DNA of 64,000 nucleotides from Garcia nutans (Eukaryota > Streptophyta > Magnoliopsida > Malpighiales > Euphorbiaceae): assembly GCA_947685225.1 (NCBI GenBank), contig CANTUV010000007.1, positions 18,186,501-18,250,500 of the forward strand, in the 5' to 3' direction. The translations under genes were made by a program, and so were the position numbers. Below are positions 1 to 11,003 of this stretch, piece after piece (position 1 is the stretch's first letter; each line of letters opens with the position of its first letter). The notes under the pieces are model-generated. The model was given only the letters and a program-made list of their open reading frames with translations. It was not told the origin of the DNA and ran no database searches.

Positions 1-1533
1 TACTCTTAAAAAATGGATAATTACCCATTGGAGATCGGGTCTTTACCCTTGAAACCTTTGAAACATGGATCTTTATCCATTGGAGATCCGGTCTTTACCT
101 TTGAAACATGGATCTTTATCCATTGGAGATCGGATCTTTACCCTTGAAACATGGATTTTTATTCATTGGTGATTGGATCTTTACCCTCGAAACATGGATC
201 TTTTTCCACTAGAGATTAGGTCTTTACCCTTGAAACATGGATCCTTATCCATTGGAGATCGGGTCTTTACCCTTCAAATGTGGATGTTTATCTATTTGAG
301 ATCAGGTTTTTACCTTTGAAACGTGGATCTTTATCCATTAAAAATTGGGTCTTTACCCTCGAAACATGGATCTTTATCCATTGGAGATCAAGTCTTTACC
401 CTTGAAACTTGGATCTTTATCCATTGGAGATCGGGTCTTTATCCTTGAAACATGGAACTTTATCCATTGAGGATCGGGTCTTTACCCTTGAAACATGGAT
501 CTTTATCCATTAGAGATTGGGTCTTTACCGTTTAAATATGGATCTTTATCCATTGGAGATCGGTTATTTACCCTTAAAACATGGATCTTTATCCATTGGA
601 GATCAGGTCTTTACCATTGAAATATGGATCTTTATCCATTGAAAATCAGATCTTTACCCTTAAAACATGGATCTTTATCTAATGGAGATTGGGCCTTTAC
701 CCTCGAAACATGGATCTTTATCCATTAGAGTTTGGGTCTTTGCCCTTGAAACATACATGGATCTTTATCCATTGGAGATCGAGTCTTTACCCTTGAAACA
801 TATATGGATCTTTATCCATTGGAGATTGGGTCTTTACCCTTAAAACATGGATTTTTATCTATTTTAGATCGAGTCTTTATCCTTGAAACATGGATCTTTA
901 TCCATTGAGGATCGGGTCTTTATCCTTGAAACATGGATCTTTATCCATTGAGGATCGGGTCTTTACCCTTGAAACATGGATCTTTATCCATTGGAGATCA
1001 GGTCTTTACCCTTAAAATATGTATCTTTATCCATTGGAGATCGGGTCTTTACCCTTGAAACATGGATCTTTATCCATTGGAGATTTGTTCTTTATCCTTA
1101 AAACTTGGATCTTTATCCATCGAAAATTGGGTTTTTACCCTTAAAACATGGATCTTTATCCATCAAAAATCGGGTCTTTACCCTTGAAACATGGATTTTT
1201 TTCCATTAGAGATTGGGTCTTTACCATTGAAACATGGATATTTAACCATTAGAGATTGGGTCTTTACCCTTAAAATGTGCATCTTTATCCATTGGAGATC
1301 AAGTTTTTACCCTTTAAATATGGAACTTGATTCATCAAAAATTGAGTCTTTACCCTTGAAACATGGATGTTTATGCATTGGAGATCAGGTCTTTACCCTT
1401 GAAATATAGATCTTTATCCATTGGAGATCAGGTCCTTACCCTTGAAACATGGATCTTTATCCATTGGAGACCGGGTATTTACCCTTAAAACATGGATCTT
1501 TATCCATTGGAGATCGGGTATTTACCCTGGTTT
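1..1533 (-). repeat. 43-bp minisatellite array in a Tat-like element remnant (element E)
   Basis: About 35 head-to-tail copies of a roughly 43-bp unit with core GGATCTTTATCCATTGGAGA followed by TCGGGTCTTTACCCTTGAAA. Copies vary by point changes and a few indels. The array runs off the left window edge. The same unit occurs at 41971-42552, 45164-45554 and 53478-53906, and in reverse complement at 50046-50595, where it lies between gag and the polypurine tract of element P. The orientation here therefore implies a minus-strand element. Short open frames in the array are by-products of a 43-bp period with few stops and are not called as genes. Confidence 0.93.
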
Positions 1534-1852
1534 CAGCTCTTCTAGCTGGACTGATCTTTTGCCTTTTGCATCATTATTTCTTTTGAGTTTCTTACTTTCT
1601 TCTTGTTTCATTCTCTTTTTTCTTCCTTTGCACTTTTGGAAAAAATTCAACCATTTTTTAGCTGGCCCCTTATATCTTCTCCTTGTCCCCTCCGTGGCAA
1701 AATATTGGAAGTGAGTTTGAAAATTTTTTATACACGCATAAACTCAAAAAATTGAAAGGAGAAACTTTGCCCCTGTGTAGGCTAAAACCCTTGATTTTTT
1801 CAATGCAGGCTTTGGTTGATGTTTGTATATTGTCTAGTTCTTCAGACAAGCA
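1534..1852 (-). other. Post-gag spacer of element E
   Basis: Non-coding DNA closely matching 53905-54220 in element H, including the segment around CTTCTCCTTG and GTCTAGTTCTTC. In H it lies between the minisatellite and gag. The match stops abruptly at 1852, where the LTR of element D begins, so D either inserted here or was joined by deletion. No TSD can be tested because the other end of D is missing. Confidence 0.7.
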
Positions 1853-3560
1853 TGTGAGCGGGGATTTTCTCACCCAGTCCCGGTAGAATGGTTCTTGCGA
1901 CTTCGGCACTATTTGGGCTCGAGGCCTTAGAGAACACGGACCTAAGTCCTAAGAAAATGAAGACGCCAACCGAAAAGGGCCGGGAAAAAGAAAGGTGTGG
2001 ATGACTCGATTCCTAAGGAATCCCCAACCCCCTAATGGGTTCGGAAAGTTGGGTACATGTGGGGAAGGTGAGAAATGGCCCAGCATCCCCACAATGCCTG
2101 GTTCATTGGAACCGGCCTCCTTTACAGGTCTTAATATTATAAAATTCTTAAATATAATAACATTATCCATATTACACACAATAATTAAAATAAAGCATCG
2201 ATATATTGAAAATCAAAACAATGTCCAAACAAAACAAATAAATGGACTCCCATTCGAAGATGGAAACATGTCCTTACATCCCATGCCTAAATAGGACACC
2301 CACCGAAAGGTAGAAACATGTCCTTCACATTGGTTCTAAAATAGAAAAGCAATTTAAAGTACATGATGTTTAACTAATGAGGTACCCACCAAGTGGAAAC
2401 ATACCTCTTACAACATTTAGAAATCTAAATAAATCGATAAAAGTAAATAACCATTCATCATAAATAAATCATTCATCAAAGGTACTAAATATCAATAGAA
2501 AGTAAACATCCATCCATGATAAATTAGATAAACCAAACATTGAGCATATAAAATAAATCCAAGCATAATCAAATATAAAATTGAATAAACCAAATAAAGA
2601 TTCAAATTAGGGCTACTGTTTCCATTTAAGGTTCTTTATTTCATGTGTTTTTGGAATTTATAGGTTTATGATTTGTAATTCTTGGCTACTTTGAACTTTA
2701 AGGAATTGACATGAATTAAAGTTTTATAATTTAAGAGGTTGATAAAGTTTTTAATTAACCAAATTAGCGTTTGAGTGGTAAAATCATGAAACTAGGGTTT
2801 GGGTTTTTCAAAATATTAAGTTTATGACTATTAGCTACTGTGAAGAAATTAGACAATTAATGCATACCTCCGTTTGTTGGTTCCACCAAAAATTTCTTCT
2901 TAGATGAACAAAAAGAAAGACAAGCTTTGCTGCATTTGAATTGCTTGAATTGTTTGTCTCCTCTCTAAAAAAAATCAGATTGATTCACTGCCAGAAGGAA
3001 TTCTTCAAAGTTTCAAAGTTTTCCTCCTCAATTTCGGTCTCAATTTCCTCCCAATTTTCGTCCCAATTTCTTCATCCCTTTTTGTGTTGTTATTGTCCTT
3101 ATTTATAGAAGAATTTTATGGTTAATTCTATTCATTCACAGAATATAACATTGATTAAGAAAAGAAAACCGAAACCTAATTGCATTACGTTTCGAAAAAA
3201 TTTGAGTCGAAAAAATTTCGCTGGTGAAAAAAACTGCTGCGGAAAAAATTGCACTGGCAAAAAAAACTGCTGCGAAAAAAATGAGGTGGCAAAAAACTGC
3301 AGCAGCTAGCTGCGGGTTCGAATTGGCCTGCGGGCCATTTCGCCGCAGCCCCTTTCTGCGACGAAATTTTTCTTCGCCGATTTTTTTATTTGTTTATTTT
3401 TATTTTTTATTAATAAAAATTAGATACTAAAGCAAAAATTATTTAATTAAGATAACAAAAATTGTTTTGGACTAATTAAAATATATTAGACAACACAAAA
3501 ATTATTTTGGACTAATTAAAATATATTGGACCGGACTGGGTCAAAAATTAAGGGTCTACA
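1853..3560 (-). mobile_element. 3' LTR of element D (Tat/Ogre-type)
   Basis: In reverse complement it starts TGTAGACCC and ends CTCACA, the termini shared by the LTRs at 5390, 31169, 39625, 42553, 51230 and 59025. It is 1708 bp against about 2.2 kb in the others, so roughly 0.5 kb, mostly from the middle, is missing. A minus-strand TATA box (TATAAAT, rc near 3101-3107) is present. The purine tract directly to its right identifies it as the 3' LTR of a minus-strand element. Confidence 0.88.
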
Positions 3561-3576
3561 GTTTGCCCCCTGCTTG
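3561..3576 (-). other. Polypurine tract of element D
   Basis: Reverse complement CAAGCAGGGGGCAAAC lies directly next to the LTR. Equivalent tracts occur at 41789-41804 (H), 51214-51229 (P) and 39055-39070 (C). This is the expected primer site for plus-strand DNA synthesis. Confidence 0.85.
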
Positions 3577-3639
3577 AATGATCTGAGACTTTAGTGAAAG
3601 AGAGTGAAAAGCAATAAGACTTAATTTTTGTGATAGTTG

Positions 3640-4075
3640 AGGTTTTGGGTGCTGGACCCGGTTCGAGTTCTGGACTCAAGGATAATTCTAGGTTCTGGAC
3701 CTAAGGAAAATTTAAGTTCTGGACCAGATTCGAGTTCTGGACTAGAGGAAAATTCTAGGTTCTGGACCCAAGAAAAATTTGGATTCTGGACCCGAGCTAC
3801 GTTCTGGACTTAGGAAAGATTCTAGGTTTTGGACCTAAGTATAATTTGGGTTATGGACCCGTGTTAAGTTCTGGACTTAGAAATAATTCTAGGTTCTAGA
3901 CCTAAAGAAAATTTGGGTTATGGACCCGAGCTAAGTTCTGGACTTAAAAGAGATTCTAGGTTCTGGATCTAAGAAAAATTTGGGTTCTGGACCCGAGCTA
4001 AGTTCTGGACTTAGAAAAAATTTTAGGTTCTCGACCTAAGGAAAATTTGGGTTCTGGACTCGAGCTAATAATTTT
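3640..4075 (-). repeat. Second minisatellite of element D (GGTTCTGGACC array)
   Basis: Irregular repeats of about 30-60 bp built on GGTTCTGGACCCGAGCTAAG and TTCTGGACTTAGG. In reverse complement they correspond to the CGGGTCCAGAACCCAA and CGGGTCCAAGTACCCAAAT arrays at 38731-39000 and 50650-51150. In every copy this array directly precedes the PPT. Confidence 0.85.
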
Positions 4076-4204
4076 TTATTTCAAAAAGTTTGGCTAGTTT
4101 TTATGCACGTCTTCTCTTTGTTGTTTTTTTTTTTTGCCCCCTGCGTATAAAAATATTTATATACACGTAAGCAGTTGAATGATTAAATTGAATAATTGAA
4201 TTTA

Positions 4205-4427
4205 CTGTTTATTTACTGTGTAGTAACTGTTCATGCACTATTTACTATTTATAAATAGTAAATTTACTATTTAAAAATAGTACCAAATAGTATTTACTAT
4301 TTGAAATAGTAATTTACTATTTATCAATAGTAATTTAGTATTCATGAATAGTAAAGTTTACTATACATGAACAGTAAAACTTATTTTGATTTTTGATTTT
4401 TTCCTTGCCGTTTCTCTATATAAACCC
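4205..4427 (+). promoter_or_regulatory. Putative promoter of the antisense PMD gene
   Basis: A TATA box (CTATATAAACCC, about 4415-4427) lies about 95 bp upstream of the first ATG of the PMD gene. Just upstream, 4205-4375 is packed with inverted repeats of TTTACTATT and AATAGTAAA, at least five hairpin-like pairs with short A/T spacers. The A/C/T-rich stretch after the TATA box looks like a plant 5' leader. Transcription from here would run opposite to the retroelement RNA. The promoter role is inferred from position and the TATA motif. Confidence 0.6.
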
Positions 4428-4517
4428 ACAAGTTATTTCATTCGATTCACAGCAAGATTTCTCACTTTCTATAATTCTCTCAAATTCTTTCAAATTTAGC
4501 ATATAGTTTTCCAAAAA

Positions 4518-7500
4518 ATGCATGCTTAAAGGTCAGTGACTCATTCTATTGCTGAGTTATTAGAGTTTATTCGGCATCATAAAGATGAAAATATAGATAT
4601 ACTAGCCGGGATGCCGCTTCACCGAAGTTCAAACCAAAAGAGCATGGCAATTATTTTTCTTTCCTTTTTTTTCTTGATTTTTCATCTTTCTTCTTTTTTT
4701 ATTTTTTATTACTATTCTTTATTATTTTTTATTTTATTTATTTTATTTATGATTATTTTTTATTTTTGTTTGATTTTTTTAATTTACGTTTTTATTATTA
4801 TTGTGTTTGCCTTTATTATTATTTTGTTTGTTTTATTTTGTATTTTGATATTATTATCTTTTTAGAAAATTTAGGAAAAATATATTAATTTAAGCAGATA
4901 GGATAATATGTACTTACCTGGTATTAACTTTACTTGGGTCTATGTTAGCATGATCGTTGCGTTGTTCGGGCTGGAGGGTATATTTACAAAGCCCGACAAT
5001 GGTACGATGTAGTGCCTTCTCGGGTAAGGCGGATTATCCGAGATTGTGGCTTTGAGCAGTTCATCTTACAATTGCCATCCGAGGAATATCAGATAGACCG
5101 GAGCGTAGTCCAGGTGCTTGTAGAGCGATGGCTAGACACAACCCACACTTTTCACTTGCCCATTGGAGAGATGACAATTGGTCCGGTCGATTTCACTGCT
5201 CTAACCAGCCTTCGATTCGATGGTGTTCCGATTTCTCTAACCAATGATATTTTAACATTTGAAGAAATACAAGAATTAATTGGTATGGAACAATCACATA
5301 AAGGGCCTTTTAAGATAAAAATCAAGCCAATAAGTAGTTATTGGATGAACTACGAAGGACGGATTCACAGAGACAAGCCCCAACAGTATTGTAGACCCTT
5401 AATTTTTTACTCAATCCGGTCCAATATGTTTTATTTAGTCTAAAATGATTTTTGTTGTCTAATTGGTCCAAAATAATTTTTATTAAATAATTTTTACCTT
5501 AGTATCTAATTTTTATTAATAAAAAATAGAAATAAACAAATAAAAGTCAAAAAATAAAAATAAAAATCGGAGTCGAAAAATCGGCGACGAAAAAATCGTC
5601 ACGCGGGCCCGTGGGCATTTTGCCCGCAGGAAATTCCTGCGGGCGAAATCACTGTGCTATTTCACACGCAGAATTTTTCTACCTGCGAAATAGCTTACGG
5701 GCCCGCTCTCCGCGCGCTGCCGCAGCCAGTTGCGGCAGATTTTTTTGCCAGCGCAGTTTTTCCGCAGCAGTTTTTTTCGGCAGCGCAATTTTTTCGACGC
5801 AAATTTTTCGAAACCTAATTCAATTAGGTTTAGGTTTCTTTTTTTTATTAATATTACTTACCTTAACTAATTAGGAAAAAACCACATCAAACCACTATAA
5901 ATAAGGACCAAAGGCAATTTAAAAAGGGTGGCAAAAAATTGGCAGTAGGTTGGAAAATTAGAAACCAAATCAAGGAAGGAAAAGCAATAATTCAATTCAA
6001 TTGATTTTTAAAGTAGCAGCAGCACGATTTAAAGAATTCAAAGGCAAAAAAGGCTTGTCTTTGGAGCTAGTTCGTCCAAGAAGAATTATTTTTGGAGGAA
6101 TCATCAAAAGAAGGTATGTGTTAATTGATTCTCTTTTTTTTTTTTTTACACAGTAGCTAAAACTAGGATTTTTGTGTTTTTCAAAAGTTAAAATCTTAGA
6201 ACTTTAATTTAGTTTTCCAAAGTTAAAAACACTAAAATGTTACTTTATTTTCCAAAAAGACTTAAAATTGTTATTTTTTCTTCTTAAAACCTTAAAACTC
6301 TAATTGAACATATTCTTCAACAAAACCAAAATTTGATTCTGTTTCTTTCAAAATTTTAAACTAGGTTCTATTTCATTCAAAAAGCCTTAAAAAAAACATC
6401 TTTTCTACTTATAAAAACTTCAATCCGTTTATTTAAATTCATAAAACTTCATAAAATTATCAAATTGATTTCTAAAACCCTAATTCAAATCTTTTATCCG
6501 AGACCCTAATTCTAAAACACTAAAACCCTAATTCAACTTTTAAACCTAAAATAGTAAACCCTAACCCATTTAAAACCTTAAACCCTAATTTTTTTCTAAG
6601 CTCTAATCCTTTAAAACATTAAAAACCATAATAACACAAATGTTCTAAAATTACACAGTAGCTTGAAATCACCATTTAAAACCACAAATCAAAATAATTT
6701 TAAAGTGTCTAAAACCCTAGTTTCATGATTTCATCATTCAAACCTTAATTTGATTAATCAAAGTGTCTTACCAACCTTTTAAAACATAAAACCCTAATCT
6801 ATTTTAATTCCATAAAAATTCACAGTAGTTATAATTGAACTTTTATTTGCTTTATTCAATTCTATACTTGATTATACTTTGATTTATCTCTTATGCTTTA
6901 ATTTAATTTCAACACTTGATTTATTTAATTTATCATGGATGTTTATTTTATATTTTGATTAATAGCTTTGATGAATGATTTATTTATGATGAATGATTAT
7001 TTACTTTTATCAATTGATTTAGATTTCCAAAAGTTGTAAGAGGTATGTTTCCACTTGGTGGGTACCTCATTAGTTAAAAATCATGTAATTTAATTTGCTT
7101 TTCTATTTTAGAACCTATGTAAGGACATGTTTCTACCTTTTGGTGGGTGTCCTATTTTGGTGGGTGTCCTATTTAGGCATGTGATGTAAGGACATGTTTC
7201 CATCCTTGGATGGGTGTCCATTTATTTGCTTTGTTTGGACATTGCTTTGATTTTAATATAATGATGCTTTCTTTTAATTATTGTGTGTAATATGGATAAT
7301 ATTGTTATATTTAAGAATTTTATAATATTAAGACCTGTAAAGGAGGCCGGTTCTAATGAACCGGGCATTTTGGGGGTTCTGGGCCATTTCTCACCTTCCC
7401 CACACGTACCCAACTTTCTGAACCCATTAGGGGGTTGGGGATTCCTTAGGATTCCTTAGGAATCGAGTCATCCACCCCTTTCTTTTTCTCGGCCCATCCG

Positions 7501-9184
7501 GGTGGCGACTCCATTTTCTCCAGACTTAGGTTCGTGTTCTCTAAGGCCCCGAGCCTAAACAGTGCCGAAGTCGCAAGAACCATTCCACCAGGAGTGGGGG
7601 CGAAAATCCCTGCTCACAAGTATGCTTGAGGATTTTTGTTATATTTGCTTGGGTCGACCATCTTAGGCAGCAATGAATCCTCTATCCACTTATCAGTGTT
7701 GAATGCACTTTCTTATTTCTGAATTGTACCATCTTCTGGCTGGGGTGAAGCTGGTCTCGCCTGTCCTTACCATGGTCTTGATAAACTTTGCCAAAATAAG
7801 AAGTCTTTCATTGGCTTGATGGCAATTGTCGAAGTATTTTTCTTCCACCAATGTCATTTCCACTCTTTTCTTGCATGAATGTGATCTTTATTATTGTTGT
7901 TGTAAGCATGGGCATACGAGCATAATCTTGTGAGGGTACCCGGTATTTTCTGAGAAAGAATCGGGTATACGAGATTAAATTTCTAGTTGTCAGATCGTGT
8001 GGACGTTCCTGGCTCTCACCACGTGCATACTCACCGCTTTGTGTTGAGCCGCTTAACTTGGGACTAGGTAAAATAACATTAGTATGCTGTCAATTTTATG
8101 TGAAGGTTACTTACCTTATGTTATTTTATAGGTGAATTTTGGCCTGGTGGAACCCAGAAGAGCCAGCAAATTGGTCTCCTTTGATGAGGGCTACGCTATC
8201 TTTTCAACATTCTCGTCGAGTCATCGCCGGTCCAGTGTCTAGTGGCTGGTTTCTCAGAGAGAGAGTTTATGAGTGGTTTCTCAGTCCAGAGCAGCCGAGG
8301 GTCCCAATGCATATTCCTCAATATACTTTAAATATTATGTCAATGCCGGAGGATGCATGGTGGCCGGCTCGATACGGTTATGGTGTTGAGTCATTTCTTC
8401 ATCTACCCGGTGCATTTTATGCTCATTTTATTCAAAGGAGGCTCTTGACCTTTGATGTATCTCCTGTTGGCGTACGGGAGATTCCCGAAGAAAATGAGGG
8501 TAGAGATGAAGAGGAACATCACATAAATGCAGGAAAGTCTGTTCCACATCTCGGGGCTAGTACTTCTCATGTAAAACTTTTACCATTTTTCCCTTGCAAC
8601 TGCTTTTTTCTTTCTTCTATTCTTTAATGATTGTTTCAGGCTGTTGGTTTATTTGATCATGAGGTTGGACCTTCTTTTACTGCCACTTTATTTGCTTGTT
8701 CTAGCCCACCAGATATGTCTTCTCATCCGCAGGGCATTGATATGAACTACTTGGTACATTTCTTATTTCACGGTAATTTATTCTATATATATGCATGATT
8801 ATGTATGCTCTTACCTTTTTCCATTTTGGCTCACAACGCATGCTCGAAGAACAAAATAGGAAACTTCAAGAAGAGTTGGTTGCAAGTCCTCAGCAGGCTT
8901 CTCATTTTGAAAGTTTATATCATCAATCCGAATAAAATTTTCGAGACTTTTGCTTTCAGGGGATGAGGGATCCTGGCGCTTCTTCATCAAGAGGTCCCCA
9001 GACTGATGACCATGAGATCCTTTCCTCTACTTCTGATGAGAACCGTGACGAATCAGAACTTCAAGGTAATAGGGATTTTGGTTCTCCAGCTTTGGGCTGA
9101 CTCGGGACTAGTAATTTTCCCCCTCCTCCCACAAGTGATGACTTTTTCAGGGCTTTATTTGATGACCTACCACCGCCCTCTTAG
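4518..9184 (+). pseudogene. Antisense plant-mobile-domain (PMD, aminotransferase-like) gene of element D, decayed
   Basis: Frame-consistent pieces give a multi-exon gene. Exon 1 (4518 to about 4644) has ATG then TAA three codons later. After a T-rich intron, the PMD core at about 4956-5389 shows TFHLPIGEMTIGPVDF-like residues, the family signature. The core is cut by a solo LTR; removing the LTR and one TSD copy resumes the same frame at 7624 (GFLLYLLGSTIL, then WGEAGLACPYHGL), with in-frame stops at 7627 and about 7720 and more to 8066. Further exons: 8132-8570 (rich in Trp and aromatics), 8640-8753, about 8832-8930 and 8960-9184 (acidic/Ser tail, ending LFDDLPPPS). Introns at 8067-8131 and 8571-8639 are GT-AG. 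PMD domains are known in MAIN/MAIL-type host proteins and in extra ORFs of Tat-lineage elements. Exon edges before 5012 are approximate. Confidence 0.78.
5390..7618 (+). mobile_element. Solo LTR S1 of the Tat-like family (TSD AGTAT)
   Basis: It starts TGTAGACCC, ends GCTCACA and is 2229 bp. Perfect 5-bp TSDs AGTAT flank it at 5385-5389 and 7619-7623. No PBS, gag or PPT is attached, so it is the product of LTR-LTR recombination. Internal landmarks: GC-rich hairpin island (about 5590-5790), TATAAATA (5896-5903), possible splice donor AAG/GTATGTG (6114) and a run of AAACCCTAA motifs (about 6470-6800). A 17-bp GGTGGGTGTCC unit near 7137-7170 is duplicated. It interrupts the PMD coding sequence. 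Confidence 0.95.
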
Positions 9185-9527
9185 TGATATGTAAATATTG
9201 TATCAACTATATAAACATTGTACAATAATGAAAAAATACAATTTCCATCTTTACTGTATCTTTTTTTTTTTTACTTTTCATCGTTACTGGCTAACAATTA
9301 TTAAACTTTCTTTTTCATCTTTTGATATTTATACAGTCACCACCGAAAACAAACCAAATGCAACATGGTAAAGTAAATTTGTCACCAATTCCTTTCCTTA
9401 CACAACATGGTTTTTGTCCTTTTCCATCACCTTTTCCTTATCAATTTTGGGAAAGGTTTGTTTTTTCTATATAAATCACCTTTTATGTCATATTTCATAC
9501 AGAAACCAAAAACTTTTCCATTTGAAC
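9185..9527 (+). other. Spacer between the two antisense genes
   Basis: AT-rich DNA without a coding frame I can support. AATAAT/ATGAAAAAATAC-like A-rich motifs near 9223-9240 could act as the 3' end of the PMD gene, and T-rich DNA follows. No clear TATA box for the next gene was found; CTATATAAATC at about 9468-9478 is the only candidate, about 55 bp upstream of the ATG at 9528. Confidence 0.45.
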
Positions 9528-11003
9528 ATGAAGACTCCCTTTAACAATTTTGATTTTCCTTCATTCATCAACCATGACCGAGCATCATTTAAAGAAGATA
9601 AAAATTCTATTTAAGAATATGGATGCCATTCATTGGAAGCAAATTTCGTGGTCAAAACTTGATGTTTTAAAATGTTTTCAAAATGTTAAATTGGACCACT
9701 CCTTCTTACATGCCGTGGCTTCCTTTTGGAATATGGATTCTAGGGTATTTAAAATTAATGGCTTTGAAATATGTCCCTTGATTGAAGAATTTGAGGCCAT
9801 CCTTGGATATCCAAATAATCAACAAATAGCGTTACCCACATTGATTTCCAAGACTCAACAAAAGATGTAATGTTATTTCAAATTCCAAAACCCGAAGTTC
9901 TTCGGTTGATGAGAGGTGAAAAAATTCTACTTGCTCCCTTGATTGATTTTTGTCTTTCATCTGGCTCCTGCTAAGGCATGGGGACGCATGCTTTGTCTTT
10001 GCTTGCTCGGCCAATTCTTGCTTGTTTCTTTCGAATGCGATATTGATCCACGAGCATTGGATATTATGGACCAAATGGAAGGAGGCTTGTCACCGGTACC
10101 TGTGATCGTAGCCGAGACCTTAGTCGGATTAGACCGACTTAAATCAGGATTGTCAAAGAGACTGACCGGGAGTCCATTACTGCTTCAAGTAATTACCTAA
10201 ACTGCCCTTTCAGGTTTTTAATTTAGGTTTTCCTTTTTCTTCTTTTTATTGCTTTAATTTTTGCCTAGTCCGCCCATGTGGTTTTTCAGAACTAGCGAGC
10301 TATCCTAATTTTTGCCTAAGCTGCCCTCGCGGGTTTTCAACTTAGAGAACCTTTTTCTTTTTTTATTATATATTTTTTATTGCTCTAATTTTTGCCTAGT
10401 CCGCCCATGTGAGTTTTCGAAACTAGCGAGCTGTCCTAATTTTTGCCTAAGCTGCCCTTGCAGGTTTTTCAACTTAGCATATCCTTTTTTTTTGTTATAT
10501 ATTTTTTATTGCTCTAATTTTTGCCTAGTCCGCCATGTGTGTTTTTGAAACTAGCGAGCTGTCCTAATTTTTGCCTAAGCTGGCCTTGCGGGTTTTCAAC
10601 TTAGCGGACTCTTCAGAAGCTTCTTTGTTTGCTTGATACTCTATCCATGGATTTTGCTAGATACCTGCCACGTAATCATCTTGATAGGAAACTACTCCAT
10701 CCTGCTTCTTCATATGCTGACTGGGTTGACTAGATCCACTCACGCTCTGAAGTCAATAACCGTTGGTTGGTATCTTGGTGGAAGATTTCTCGTATCACCA
10801 TGCGGACATACTTGATGTATGTTCCCCTTGCTACTCTTCGTCAAGGTACATGCTATGATCCTCGCCGACTTGGCTGTCAGTACGGAGCTCAGCTTAGCGA
10901 TTCTAACTTTACTCCCGATTTAGAAATGCCTCACTTGACTGAAGCCTACTTGGATCGGTTGAGACAAAGCTGGCCTGCACGTTATGTTTATCGACTGCCA
11001 TAG
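9528..11003 (+). pseudogene. Second antisense extra gene of element D (DUF7745-like), decayed
   Basis: Exon 1 (about 9528-10190) includes SFWNMDSRVFKINGFEICPL and IEEFEAILGYP and, after frame shifts between about 9868 and 9945, ALDIMDQMEGGLSPVPVIVA and ETLVGLDRLK. An intron begins GT after LLLQ (about 10191) and ends TTCAG at about 10616. Exon 2 runs from there to the stop at 11003, with one in-frame TAG after YADWVD, then WLVSWWKISRITMRTY and TLRQGTCYDPRRLGCQYGAQ. This block order resembles, from memory, plant proteins with DUF7745, often found near Tat elements. That assignment is tentative and the function is unknown. The gene reads opposite to pol and ends about 410 bp from the integrase stop. 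Confidence 0.6.
10200..10616 (+). repeat. About 130-bp tandem repeats inside the intron of the second antisense gene
   Basis: Three copies of TTTTTGCCTAGTCCGCCCATG-type units begin at about 10261, 10392 and 10521 (period 129-131 bp). Each contains two related halves: CCTAGTCCGCC...ACTAGCGAGCT and CCTAAGCTGCCC...AACTTAG. They are unusually GC-rich for the region. They fill the candidate GT-AG intron. Confidence 0.75.

Noticed and set aside
1..1533. CRISPR-like array of 43-bp repeats
   Set aside because: Units abut with no unique spacers, vary throughout, and the same unit recurs inside plant retrotransposons in either orientation.
1191..1714. Open frames rich in PLKHGSLSIGDRVFTL repeats as a repeat protein gene
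   Set aside because: They are translations of the 43-bp minisatellite; frame, length and ends depend on array decay and no start or promoter is conserved. The same applies near 42076, 45396, 50415 and 53393.
2000..2294. Open frames with PPNGFGKLGTCGEGEKWPS-like sequence found repeatedly (also 39772, 44780, 53016, 59026)
   Set aside because: They recur because they are the same LTR end segment; frames differ between copies and run across the LTR edge, with no sign of coding constraint.
4645..4865. Very hydrophobic C-terminal end of the open frame at 4536-4865
   Set aside because: The Ile/Phe/Leu run is translation of a T-rich stretch that fits a plant intron between PMD exons 1 and 2.
6470..6800. 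Interstitial telomere
   Set aside because: CCCTAAA-type motifs are scattered with unrelated spacers and occur at the same place in every LTR copy, so they are LTR motifs, not telomere repeats.
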